A model generated the notes under the pieces. That model saw only the letters and a list, made by a program, of their open reading frames with translations. It was not told where the DNA came from and made no database searches. Shown one piece after another: positions 24,183-36,080 of a DNA stretch of 64,000 bases; the stretch's first letter is position 1, and each line of letters begins with the position of its first letter. The stretch comes from Daedaleopsis sinensis (Eukaryota > Basidiomycota > Agaricomycetes > Polyporales > Polyporaceae): the NCBI GenBank assembly GCA_033807695.1, contig CM066303.1:3658001-3722000 (forward strand), written 5' to 3'. The position numbers and the translations under genes are program-made.

Positions 24183-24210
24183 ATGATCGTGCACGGGCGT
24201 GCACGATCAT
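24183..24210. repeat. Perfect hairpin, 13-bp arms and 2-nt loop
   Basis: ATGATCGTGCACG, then GG, then CGTGCACGATCAT. The arms are exact reverse complements. It lies in the spacer after pseudogene 3 and has no run of T after it that would make it a terminator-like signal. Confidence 0.9.
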
Positions 24211-24404
24211 CGCGCATGCAGTGAATCGAGGAGGGATTGCTGAGACGGTTGTTCTGGGGTCATCGAGAAGCTTGTTAAAATCGCTGAGCGCATGTGAGTA
24301 CTTCGGAGCAATAAGAGAATCAACGAGAACGAGCTTACAGTGGATAGTGACTGGCAATGATCCAGATTATAACCCGCCGTTCTGGCCGTCACCGCGTCGT
24401 GCTG

Positions 24405-24513
24405 TTCCGACCTCGACATGCACTCCAGAGCGCAGGCCCCACGTATAAAAGCTATCCTGGCATCTTTGTCGTGAGTCGGGCCTGCGCTCCGGGAGTGCAT
24501 GTCGAGGTCGGAA
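24405..24513. repeat. Long inverted repeat, ~35-bp arms, with TATAAAAG in the loop
   Basis: Arm 1 (24405-24439) and the reverse complement of arm 2 (24478-24513) match over 35-36 bases with one mismatch and one 1-base gap. Both contain TTCCGACCTCGACATGCACT. The 38-nt loop contains TATAAAAGC. It could be a recent foldback duplication or a small foldback element. Confidence 0.9.
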
Positions 24514-24991
24514 GAGCGCGGGACGCCGTCATCGAGCCTGCGCTGTCGGAGACCGGAGTCGATGTCGAGTGTTCCGGGGAAAGGGGCCGGGCAAGGGAAG
24601 CGGATGAGATAGAAGTCTAGAAAGAAGTCCGAGTAGAGCGCAGACTCGCGGCCCTTGCTTGGCCAGCCGCTTCGAGCGAGGGTGCAGCGATGTGGTCTGC
24701 AGGGATGTAGTACGTGGCTATGGTTGGGGTCAACGTTCCGTGTCGATGAACACAGGGTAGTATGAGCGAGGGACTCGCACGCGATCGTAATTATGAGCTC
24801 ACACCAAGGTATGGGTGGTACTTGTGAAAATTGAGGGTTGTCTCTCCGCGTGATGGAGGCAGACATCAAGAGAGACTGAGATCGGACCCGTGAACTTTGT
24901 CACGGTCACTGTCACACAAGCGCGCGCTCATTGACTTTCCGGCTCGGGCCGGGCTCGCACTCGGCCGAAGGTCGTTGCGAGGACACCTGGA

Positions 24992-26397
24992 CCGTGGGGC
25001 ACATTCCGTCGGATTCCGACGGATTCCGGCGGATGATGGCGGACGTCAGGCACCAGTGATGTGCCACGCGAGTGGGCGGTGATGGGGCCACGAGCGTTCA
25101 TAAGAGAGGCTCGTATAGATGCGCTGTGATTGAGATGGGCATGAAGGTGGTTAGTTCTCGCGCATTGACTAGTTAAGTCTCGCGTGTTGAGATCTGAGAG
25201 GTTAAGGATGGATAGTACTCACAAATTCGGTATCATCAGGGCTGAGGTGTATCCACTTAAGCACGCCACCTCTCGAAAAGGGCACCATCTGAACAATCCA
25301 TACCACTACTAGTATGGAGCTGCTACTAGTACTATACAAATCTGGACAGTGCCAGCTACGGCACTTCTGCCGGTTTATATGTAGGCGATAGATATGCTTC
25401 GAATCGATGTTGCTCGATCGAATCGATGGGGAGGAGGAGTCGAGCAACTCAACCTGCGTCTGACGGTCAGCGAGGGTCAGCGTTGAGGAAAGCCATTAAG
25501 CCCTTAAGGTGGCTGTACAAATCCCCGGAAGCGAGTGTGAGGGATCAGGGCGGTCTCGATTAAACATCTCTGAATGAGATCTTAGTTGGATCTTAGTACA
25601 GCGACACGTACACATACATTCAATATTCACATCAAGTTTGCAGATCAATATCTGGTACGCTGAGCATGTCGGCTTGAAGTCAGTTATGCTGCCAGTGTTG
25701 AACGTTGAACGACGGGGGAACTAATACTGGTAACGTAGTACTCGGCACGTACCCTCATCTTGTGAATGGTGGATCTACAACATTTTTGTAGCCTGGACGG
25801 ATTGGAGTTGTTCATGCGCATACACGTTCGCATGTGCGTAAAAGGGCGGAGAATGCACCAAATGTTTCCTAATGGATTCAACGTGCTTAAGTACTTGACA
25901 GTTCACACCGTTCCGTGCTTAAGGGAAATGATTCCGTGCTTAACGGGAAAGGTTCCATGCTCACATACCTGGAGTAGGTGCAGTCGAGATAAACTTGAAT
26001 GTCAGCCGAACAGGCAGGACAGCGTTTGACTTATCTTTCTTGAGCTCAAGGGTGGCCGGGACGTGCAGGGAGGGTGTTACGAATGTGGCGGCACAGTGAG
26101 GTCTCGAATGGTAAGGACTTCAAGAGACTCACATTCGTGAGGAGGACAGCCGAGGAGTGCTTAAGCAACTCAGATGATGTCAGATCAATGAAGTGCTTTG
26201 GAGCTTTAAAGCTCTACAGGCCAAGGTAAACGCGGGAGGCTACAAAGCACCGTTTGAACTTTGTACGGGGGCGCGGGGCTGCGAGGAGTTGCTTGTGCGA
26301 AGTACATCACCGCCCACCCACGTGGGGCATCACTGGTACCTGACGTCCGCCATCATCCGCCGGATTCCGTCGGAATCCGGCGGAAGGTGCCCCACGG
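24992..26397. mobile_element. Candidate TIR-flanked element (~93-bp inverted arms)
   Basis: Positions 24992-25084 and the reverse complement of 26305-26397 match over about 90 bases. Both contain CGTGGGGCAC.TTCCG, GGATTCCGACGGA, GGCGGATGATGGCGGACGTC and GTGGGCGGTGATG. Weak similarity continues a few tens of bases outward. The 1.2-kb interior has no transposase frame. It carries five copies of GTGCTTAA or its complement (25,257; 25,886; 25,917; 25,936; 26,157). I cannot define target duplications, so the true ends may differ. Confidence 0.6.
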
Positions 26398-28439
26398 CCC
26401 TGGTAATCTGGTCGTTGCTGTCGAGCAGCGCCGTGGCTTAGCTTCCGCCTCTTCTCTTCCTCCTCACCGCATCAGGCCTGCGAGACTCGTGCATCTCTAC
26501 ATGTATAGGCTCACCACAACTCTTACCACCACCAGCACTCATGCACACGACCCGTATGACCCTCATCAGCCGGAGATACCCACCGTCTCAGCACACCGTG
26601 ACATCTGGGGCCACGGAACTTCCAACACCCTGCGATCCCCGCCGTGGGCTTGTCCATGTCGGTCGTTGACCTGTGAGAGCCAGCTGGTGGATACGACATA
26701 CGACGTGAGCGTTGTTAGTACCCTTCTCCGTCTGCGCGGTGTTGGCCCCAGCAGCTAGCATGCTAAACCTGTCCCCCATGCTCTCGATCTACAAGAGCTC
26801 ACATCCATCACGCAAGCTCACCCTCGCCATTCGCCATTCGTCTACTTTTCTCGCTCAAACCCTCCAAGGTGCCTTTTGCTTCGCCATCACTAGACGACAA
26901 CCATGCTCTGTCTTGTCTTTCTCCTGCACTCGTAGTTTCCCTCCGGAGAGGTTCGTTGATGGCCTGCTAGGTACTCCCACACACTAGTGAGTGCACTATC
27001 CACAATTTCCCTGTCACTTGTACGCAAGATAAGCATTGACCCGCCCAAGCATCGACCATTCCGGATAGTCCGGCGCCTACCTGGCGTTGCTCAGCACTTC
27101 GCTCTAGGAGTTGACTTTGGGCACGGCCTGCGCGACGTCTCCGAAGCACGGGCGAGATGTGTTAGGCACGGGCGAGATGAGTTTGGTACGGGCCATCCTG
27201 ACATATCTCGTCATCCCCTGGACTAGATCAAATCCTCGACGATCTGTATCAAGTACTCCTACACATAGTCGGAACCCAATCGATGTTCTGTCTCATCGGA
27301 CAAGCCGACGAGTACGGTGAGTCTCATTACTGCGGTCATTCACGCTACGATGAACTGATAAGCTCATACTCCGTCAAATAGTCGTAGTCCCCGTGACCGA
27401 CCACCTGAAACGATTCCAGCCCACGTCGCGAACGTGAAACTTCCATGCAGGCGTGGTGGTCATGCTCGTCCGTGCCATCATCGTGCGAGAACGCCGATTG
27501 CGAATGTCTGAGGCTGGTCTGTTTACACCTGCGCTACAGGGTGGGGCACATGGTTGTCGCGTCTACCTGCGCAACCGCGGACGACACTTATCTGTAGCTT
27601 CTACGCACACAAGTAAATGCGAGTTGAGACCTGAGGAATAGATGGTCAGTGTATTCACCATACGAGTTCGGTCGACGTTCTCAGCTGACAAGAAGTCGTT
27701 CCACCTACAACAGAACGAGTCCGTTCGTCTGACTCACAAAAGCGGAATTCTGCCCACATTTTGCACGTTCGATTATCGGGTCCCCCGCCGCACATTCTCT
27801 ATACCAACGCCTTCGGACGTACTCGTTCGTACCCCGTACCACACTCTGTGGCGCTTCACGCGCATTGCAACCACGGTCTTCCAAGCTGCCCGCTTATTAC
27901 AGTCCGACGACTAGTGGTCTCACACCTGCACATCGCGTTTCGTACAGCGGCCCCCGCAGACTCATTACACGTAAGGTATGTGGAATCATCGTGCACATCG
28001 ATGCGGACTCTTATTATGGTCCTCCGTCTCATGCTAGTATAGGGACGACCAGTCGGCGGGGCGTAAGTGTCGCCGATTGTAGCAGTTGCTGTTGCAGAAG
28101 CAGGTAGTCCAGCATGCATGAGAGTGCCGAGCAGTTGTCGCGTTTTCGCCCATGACCGGTGACTGTTATGGGGACTACGGGAGTCGACTCAAATTTGGTT
28201 ATGGTGGTGTACTTGGTGAGTGCTCCGTCACAGCGTATCGATCCGCTCGTACGATACACCGTCAGTATACAATGTTCTCCTTCAAGTTCACCCCGTCCCC
28301 CCCATTCTTCTCCCGTTCAACACGGATGAATATAGTTGTCCAATCCGTCTCATGTGCTCTTCGTGATTCTCATATGCTCGTGAACTCTGAACGATCCTGC
28401 CTACCATACACGTTTCATCTACCCACACTCATCGCTGCC
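26398..28439. other. Intergenic stretch, no supported gene
   Basis: Only short open frames are found. Splice-like GTAAGT-type sites occur near 26,988 and 27,317, and a short direct repeat GGCACGGGCGAGATG stands at 27,147 and 27,165. Frames of 80-100 codons at 26,712-26,987 and 27,642-27,914 show no motif. It may hold one or two decayed genes. Confidence 0.35.
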
Positions 28440-29160
28440 ACTATCGACACCTCGCACTCGCATTAGCGCACAATCGCGTGTCTTCACGATCCGGACACCT
28501 CCTCACCGAACAATGTTCCGTCTTTCGCTCAGTGTGCGTAGAAAGGCTTATCCTGCGTTCCCGCCATTGATGACACCCACTGGCACGTCATCACTTGGGC
28601 ACACACGACGCCTTCGTGGTGCATCGGCTCACAAGTAAATCTTATCAACGAGGCGACATCTCTCGGACGCCGCTGATCTCAACTAGGAGCTGTGACGTTT
28701 TCCAGCAGGTCCCAGGCGATGTTCGCGACATCGTCACGTGTTTGTAGGTTTAACAATTACTTCGCGCATTAATCAGGGTCTGACACGCATACATACAGCA
28801 GACGTGCCTCGTTCAGCCTCGTCAAGTTGTCTGGCTGGTCGCCCGTGGACATCAGACACGTACGTGATTTCTCGCAGACACATCGTCGTATCTTTGGAAA
28901 CCGAGCGGAGGTCCTCTGTCCAGCTCCTCGACGTTTCTCGCGAATACCTGGGTGTCTCTTCGGGCTTCTTGAACGCTCGTCGAGGTTGGTGAATTCGCAC
29001 ACACCTCTTGCGTCCGCACCCGAGCACTAACAATAGTAGGAAGTGTAGGCGCTGTCCGCAAAGCACGCTCGACTTTTCACGGCCATGTATATCACGCCCC
29101 GCTCGCCGGGTCCTTTCGCGGGCGACGGGGAGTGCGAGCAATCGGTGAGTAGTCCGCCGC
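28440..29160 (+). repeat. Block D, copy 2
   Basis: It matches 13,085-13,910 in order and orientation, ending with the GTGTAGGCGCTGTC segment near 29,045. Both copies have many small insertions and deletions, so neither preserves a common long frame. Confidence 0.55.
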
Positions 29161-29690
29161 GAGTCATACGATCAGAGTACGGCCGTGACAGCTTGAAAAG
29201 CTCAATTGGCTGTGTCTGAATTGCTTTGGACTTATATGTATGTGCGCACCGGCTCAGCGTTTGTCACAGGGCTCTAGGTCTCTTTAAATTTCCCATTGAT
29301 GCTAGGAAGTCCTATAGGACTAACGCAGACTCCGGAGCACGCACTGACTACCTTCGAGTGCACTGACCTATGGAGTCGTTAGGCCGAGCACGCAGCGCAG
29401 TGCACCACTCAAGACAATCTACGACGGGTCGAAGATGGCCAGGATAAGAAGTTCAAATGTAGCCGATAGGGATAGATGTACCTCTAAGTTGAAGGCTAAG
29501 AGTGCTGTCATGAGCGATACTGGCGACCATCGAGCGTTCTGCCTCGTACTCTAGTAATAGACATTCGTGATAAGATTTGACAGCTCTGAGTGTGACACGT
29601 CTTCTGCGGTCCTCGTGGTGGTTCAGAGCGGGCAGAAGCGCGCCCACGCCTGGCGTACGCACTCTGCCCCCGTCCTCCACCATCTCCAAA

Positions 29691-32178
29691 ATGCCCCCGT
29701 TCGCCATCGTACGGTCTCTGCTCAAACTCTTCCATTTGTCCGACGCAGAGCCTGTACCGCCGCAATCCAAAACAGCAGAAGGCTCCACTAGATCTCCGAA
29801 GCAAAACCATGATTCGGGACCAGTTCGTGACTCACTGCCGCCCTTCCTATATGACCTACATGACTGCAAGATACCGAGCGTGAAGGTATTGGCTGCAATT
29901 TCATCATCGGTCGCTTGTAAGATTCTTACCAAGCGCAGGAACGATGGTACGAGCGGCAGAGCTCCTTCAAATACACCGAAACAGAGAAGTCAAAATCAAG
30001 GGAAGAAGTTGCGAAGGTAGTCAAGCAGTACAGCGATGACATGGTGCAGCGTTGGAAGGAGGAGATGGACACATTGCTTGTATACGTACGTGACTCGCAT
30101 CTCCATGACATTGCAACCACCCTTTGAGCTTCTTGTAAACAGGCCGGCCTGTTCTCCGCTGTCCTGACAGCGTTTAACGTTCAATCATACCTACTCCTCA
30201 CTCCGCCGCCTCCTGATCCCGTCCTGGCTACCCTCCAGCAGATCTCACTGCAGCTCAACAGCTTCGCAATAAATCCTCCCCTCGTGAACTCGACGCAGCC
30301 TGCGACCACCTTGACGGCAGCTCCCGCACCCCCTCCTGAACGCTGGGCTGTGGTCCTGAACGTACTGTGGTTTTCAAGCCTCATCTTCAGCCTTTCCGCG
30401 GCATCAGTCGCCATCATGGTCAAGCAATGGCTGGCTGAATACAACACCTGCATATCAGGATCCTCCCCTCATGTCGCACAGGTTCGACAGCATCGACTGA
30501 ACAGCCTCAGGAAGTGGAGAGTTGCTGAGATCATCGGCATCCTTCCAGTTCTCCTGCAAATCGCCTTGTCCCTGTTCTTCGCCGGCATGCTCGTACTGTT
30601 ATGGCATCTCAATCGTACTGTCGCCATTGTTGCGACAATCCTGATTGGAGCTCTACTCCTCCTCACACTCATTACGACTGTTCTACCGGCCTTTAGTCGC
30701 GACTGCTGTTATATCACACCACCCGCTATTGGATTCGCGTTCCTGGTCTTTTTGCTCGCTCGTACGTTAGTCCGGCTGTCCAAGAAAGCCTTACCAAAGG
30801 AGCACTGGGAGTTCAGTGCAGTCTGGAAGGTGTACAAATATATGGACACTTCAACGGCAGCATTGACCATACGCGGAAAGGAGCTCAAGGCCGTTTCAGA
30901 CGACGAAGAGAAACTTAAGGCGGATATGGCTGCCACGGCATTCACCACCACCATGGATCCTCGCAATATCACCGCCGCTATGCCCATTGTCACAATGCTG
31001 AATTTAAAACACACCTTTCGTTACTTCTCGCAGATCAAGGCTGAACTGACGCGACACGAGTCGGAGCTAGAGTTACAAGCCTGTCTCGAGTTACCCTCCG
31101 CATTATCTGTTGGGCTCTTGGCAATGGCCGCTACTGTCAAAGACTACGTGCACGACAAAGACACAGGCGAATGGGCAGATCGACTCGAATGGTCACTACC
31201 TCGTTATCCAGTACGCATTATTACAGATCCATCCAACATGTGCATGGACCTTGTAAGCGTAGCTCAAGTCGCTATGGCCCACAATTCCGGGACCCAATCT
31301 CACAGCCTGCATTCTGCGCTGTGTTCGTCGCTTCGATTTGTTATCAAGAGGAATAGGGAGACGCTGAGTGCACAAGCCGGAAAGCGGGGTGAGCAGCAGC
31401 TAGAGTGTTGACCACCACATCACGGAATAATCTGACATGTGTGCTTTAGTCGCAGTTTTTGCAACACAGCTACGAGCTCAAATTCAGAATGAGCTTGAAG
31501 AAAACGATCACAACACGGTTAGCTTCTACCAGGGATGGGTGGCCACCTTGCCACCGTTGCTCTATGCCCTAAATCATGCAGCAAGCGATGAAGAAGTTCT
31601 GCAGGTCTGGGCCCATCCGCGCTATGGACTTGAAGAGATTCTCCGCTTGGCTTTGTCCGCTACAAAACATACTGCACGGGTTTGGTCTGGCATCATCCAT
31701 GATCTTCGAGAGATGCTGGAGACTGGTCGAAACACGGAAAACTTGCTATTTTACGAGCTCAGCAGGGCATTGAACATCAAGGAAGTGGATTTCGTGGAGT
31801 ATTTCGAGCCCAGAGAGTGGAAAACGGAGATCGAACGCTGTCAGGTACAGGTCAAGGATTGGATCTCGCGAGTAAAGCGCAATTTGAACTCGGTAAGAGC
31901 ATGATCTTGGTTCTGTAGAGTCCTCGCAGAGCTGACGTGTAATTGATATACAGCCAACTCCGCAAAAGACCGTCCGCCCAGTCTCTGAGTCGGATGTTTA
32001 CAAAGCGGGGTTAATAGAGACGTCTCCAACCCACCTCGAGCATTATGACACGTCGGACAACCATGCCCCCTCCTCTGGCCGAAGCTCGCTCAAGATCCTC
32101 GAGTTTATGCCGCCTCGTGACCCTCCTGTCCCTCATCCCTCGTCTCAAGATGGACCACTTGACCAAGCCGCGTCATGA
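29691..32178 (+). CDS. DUF6535 membrane protein, paralogue 4 (shifted start, intron 1 lost)
   Basis: My exon model is 29691-29885, 29939-30085, 30143-31388, 31450-31892 and 31954-32178, totalling 2,256 nt or 751 residues, in phase throughout. The start codon used by paralogue 1 is TTG here (29,736), so I chose the next upstream in-frame ATG at 29,691. A deletion fused exons 1 and 2 (GPVRD joined to SLPPFL) and removed intron 1 without shifting the frame. The core is nearly the same as paralogue 1: YSDDMVQRWKEEMDTLLVY, AGLFSAVLTAFNVQSY, a first membrane span ending in MVKQWLAEY, then two more spans. The last exon is longer and is rich in Ser, Pro and Asp. About 500 bases upstream match the 5' flank of paralogue 1. 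The family function is unknown. It may be expressed differently because of the altered start. Confidence 0.8.
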
Positions 32179-33250
32179 TTCAGATGTGCCCAGCTTGCGA
32201 GTTCTTTTGAAAGTCGCCTGCAGACGTTACTTTTTATGCCCCTCGCCTCCTGCTCCTTTTACCCAAATTGCCTTGGATCTTCACACCGCTCTCGCTATCT
32301 AACTAGCTGCGGATACAAGGTCCAATACCAACCCTGAGTACCGTGTATTCGTCCGGTCTTCAACAGACTGACGACTTGTCGCTTCATGCTCCTCTCACTT
32401 CCCAATATCCCATGCCGAATCCGATCTTTTCCTTCGATATACTCACGCTCGTCCGACCTGGCTCACGACGGTTCTAACAACCGGCCCACTTTCCTCATTA
32501 TCCCTGTCTTCAACAGACCGAAGGATTTCCGCTGTCTCGAACCTGTTCTGCTTGCTCCGTACTCCCCGTACGCTCTCTTGCGTCCGGTTACCCTCCCTAC
32601 ACGTCTCTTGTACCATAACGCGTTAACTTTCCTTTCCGACTCGACACCTTCCCACTAAACACCTTCCTGCTCTCGACCTCCAGTCCACTCACCAAGCTTC
32701 TACTTCGCTATCGCAAATCTAAACACGGCCGGTCTGTAAGTCAGTGACCTCCTCCTATACCGAACTCGCTTGCTCATACCTCAGGGCGTTGTCTAGCTTC
32801 CCGTCCGCCTCGAACCTCGCACCGCAGTAGACCTGCCGAAGATGTAGACCCGTCGGCGATGGACACTGCTACCGGTCTTCTGTTTGTCACAATTCCTATT
32901 GTGAGTTCGCTTTTTGATCCGAACATACGTTGAGGGCTCACCGGCACCGCGCATGCCTGTTCCAACAGGGTAGATGGTCCGAGCACACTTTCGCGGCTGT
33001 CGCTCGCTCGGGCTCCGTCATTCGTCGCATCTCCATCGCAGCCGTCCCGTGGGGACGCAAGTATTTGATAGACCACTCATACAAGTCGGCGGCGGGGGTG
33101 GACGAGGAATCGCTCGAGAACATGCGGCGTCCCTCGGCCGGCGCCCTCAGCTCAGACCGTCGATGCGGAGAGTGAGTGACCCGAAGGCGGCTGGATCGCT
33201 GTTTGAGGTAGTCCCATGGTGCGGGTGATTTACGCGGTACGTCTTGACTT
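32179..33250 (+). repeat. Downstream block S, copy 2
   Basis: It follows paralogue 4 and matches 43,173-44,280 and parts of 4,100-5,600. The paired GTCTTCAACAGAC motifs are at about 32,353 and 32,508. An open reading from 32,966 to 33,175 (containing SGSVIRRISIAAVPWG) has protein-like composition, but its counterpart in copy 1 is in a broken frame. I assign no gene. Confidence 0.55.
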
Positions 33251-33639
33251 GGGGAATCTTGACAATGTTGCGTAGCTGACCCCGCTCGACGGTAGACGTG
33301 CCTGCAGACTGGCCGGGATGCGCGGGCTCGGGAAGGTGGCCGATCTTCAACAGTTCGACTGGGCCGTTCATGTGCCTCACTGTGTGCTCCAGAACATGAA
33401 CTTATTTATGTTGTTCAGCGTAGTCTGTCTAGCCGGGCCCTGGGCATGAGTCAGACACACTTTTGCGAGCGACCGTGAACTCTGAGGGCGAGTTGCGACT
33501 CGGAGGTCGGTCACGGCCGCAGGCTGTGGTCATGAAGTATATCGTAGCATTCACTATCTTGTTGATGGTTCGGACTGGTCTCTGATAGGAGCAAAGCGGA
33601 TCTAATAAGTACTAGCTACCTGTACGAACGCGTTATGCA
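33251..33639. other. Short spacer, nothing recognised
   Basis: I see no gene, motif or repeat that I can support between blocks S copy 2 and B copy 1. Confidence 0.4.
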
Positions 33640-36080
33640 TTGGTCAGCTACGACCGGAGGTTCGAGAGGGACAGAACCTGACACAACCAACTTGTACAAC
33701 CCGACGGTGCTGGCAGTGAGGACGATTAAGCTGTTGCTCTAGTCATTAGTGTCTCCTGCCTTGTAGCTATGTGTGCACAGAGCATATCAGCTATAGATTT
33801 TTAATCCAATCACTTGCATGTACCGATAGCTTGAGTATGTGGATGCACTTCAAGTTGCGCACCTTCGGAACACGCACTGACTCGGAGCGTAGTGGTGGCG
33901 TCTACTCGGAGGAACCCGGACCGAACCTCCGGGTCCTCTATCGACCAGCGCTTGTATCTCCTCGCTCCCGACAGTGACTGACCTACTTACCACCAGACTT
34001 AGCGTCCCTCGGGCATCCCTTGTCGCCACACCATCCACGATTCGTGACTCTTCCTGCAGTGTAGGGCGCGGATACAGTCGACGTTCAACATCTGGCTCTG
34101 CCATCGCCCATTGCTCCTGCTTGAAGCTCGCGATGGATACGTCGAGTGGATGCGTTGGTGGTCATATCATGATTCATGATGGAACTCTTCGGTGAGTGCT
34201 CCGTTTTCTACTCACCACAAAAGCTCAAGATTGCAGGCCGCACCGTAGGGCTCTCTGACTGTTGGCTTCACGCCGAAGCCTAGAGCGCGTTGAAGACGCG
34301 GCAGACGTGACTTTTCCTGCAGCCTCCTCACCCCACTTGCCCGTCGTCCGCAGGTGCACTGTTTGCTCGCCACATCCCCATCAGCGAGTGTGCGTCTCAC
34401 CCTGCCTACAAAAGCCCGTCGACATTGCGGGCCCTCGCTCTCGTTCTCGCTCTCTGCCTGCCCTCTACACCCATCCCAGCTCCAATCGTATCCCTCGACT
34501 TGCAGTACTTAGATAGCTGTGGGGAGTGTCGACCTCCCCCCTTGTTATGCATCAGGTAAGTCCTTCGTCTGCAAACTCCCTACCGCCTTGCTCAATATAT
34601 GCGTCCGTTGCTTCCATCTCTCTCTCTCTCCACATGGAAGGCATTCGCTCCGGACCCCTACACGGAGCTTCTGTCATCTCCGGAGCTCGTCGTGCAAGTC
34701 CGTGAGCCTCTTAGCTCGTCGGCTCACTGTCTGCGCGCAACCGACTAGGTCGCCTCATGCGCTAGGTCTCGCAACTCGGACCAATCACCTCCTGCGTCCA
34801 TACTCGGTGTCACGACCGGCCTCTGCAGGTGCCGCCGCCTACACCGACTATATCTCAAAATCCCTCACAGAGATATATAGCGGCACGTCGATCTGCTAAC
34901 GGACATCTCACCTCGCCCGCTGCGAGGCATCGTGGCCGCGCGCTGTCTCAAACGTCGCGGTCCCGCCCGCTCTACGCATACATTCAAGCCCTACAGTCGA
35001 GCTTTTCACAAGAGACGCACGGAAGGCTGCGTGGGCGAGCTCCAGACAGTAGTACATCCTACCAGATCTTACCGAACAACTGGGACATCTACTGATTGAT
35101 ACGACAGCTCGTCACCGAGCGTATAACGTGCCTATTGAATGCACGTTTTTAATCCCTCACTAATGCACGTTTTTAATCCCTCACTAATGCTCGGGGGCCT
35201 CAACGTCCTCGTCGCACCACTCGCGTGCAAGTCGCAACTGCCGCGGCTAGCCCCACCCACTCTCTAATCCGACCATATGGGACTGCCCGAGGCCCGCTCT
35301 CTGTCCCTCCATCTCTGACTACTAAAGATAGCCCTATCCGTTGACTGGGATGGGACCGCGCATCGACGCCCTCGCATGTCTCTCCGTCGAGAGCCCCTCG
35401 ACTGAACTCGAAGTATGCTGTGTCGAGCTTGGTCGCACGTTGATCCTGCATAAACAATGCCAGTCAACAATAACCGCACCATTCTCCTGCAGCTACTTCG
35501 CGGTCTCCTTGGTCCTACTCTCGACTACGACCCCCGATCTTGAATGATCAGCCGCGTCCCCCAACTCTATCGCCCCGGATTTAGTTCTCTCTGCACCTGC
35601 TCGCTTCCTGGGCTGCTCCGCGCTATCCTGAGATGTGATGGTCAGTCATCGCGCAGTCTTCCCCCGCTCACCACTGCGACTCGGATGATGCGCACGCCCC
35701 GATGGACCTTGCGGTCGTCCTCCAGACGGTGCTCTAGTGCCCCCGGCACGCTCCTGTTCACCCAGGCGGCGACGACCAATACCCCCTGCGTCGCTGTCAG
35801 ACCGCTCTGGAGTCGCACTGCCGCATGTGTGCGCGAGCATTGGGCTGACATTACTCTCGTTAGTCGAAAGATGTCGTGCACAAGACGGTTACCACGTCTC
35901 ACTAGATGGGACGCGCGCACAACGCGATGATGGAGAAGGCCCGACACAGACTATCAGCAGTTGCACCGTCGCTGAGGCTATTGGGACGTCCCGCGCGAGC
36001 TCAGCAGAGACGGTGGGTATACTGACTTCTCACATTCGCGGCGATTGGGCGCCCGCCGCTCATGCTTGGCCGTAGGAATC
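33640..36080 (+). repeat. Block B, copy 1
   Basis: It matches 44,280-46,340 over almost its whole length, and 54,940-55,127 plus 60,441-61,300 (copy 3, split by a LINE). Landmarks are GAGGAACCCGGACCGA (33,910), CATGATGGAACTCTTCGGTGAGTGCTC (34,170), CGCCGAAGCCTAGAGCGCGTTGAAGACGCGG-type text (34,270), CATCAGGTAAGTCCTTCGT (34,550), CTCAATATATGCGTC (34,591) and CGAGCTTTTCACA (34,998). Repeated GTAAGT donors and a CTCTCT-rich leader suggest that the block is a decayed gene with its promoter. A reading around 34,920-35,000 (IVAA.CLKR, THTFK.YSRAFHK) is partly kept in copy 2, but no function can be given. Confidence 0.6.
35139..35186 (+). repeat. 24-bp perfect tandem duplication
   Basis: Two perfect copies of a unit beginning ATGCACGTTTTTAATCCCTC lie head to tail at 35139-35162 and 35163-35186. 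Block B copy 2 has only one diverged version near 45,765, so the duplication arose after the blocks separated. Confidence 0.9.

Larger units (their letters stand above)
23827..24991. other. Spacer with two strong inverted repeats
   Basis: No gene is supported. Composition shifts to GC-rich at 23,930-24,180. It contains a perfect 13-bp-arm hairpin at 24,183-24,210 and a 35-bp-arm inverted repeat at 24,405-24,513 (listed separately). Positions 24,735-24,880 resemble 18,225-18,415. Confidence 0.4.
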
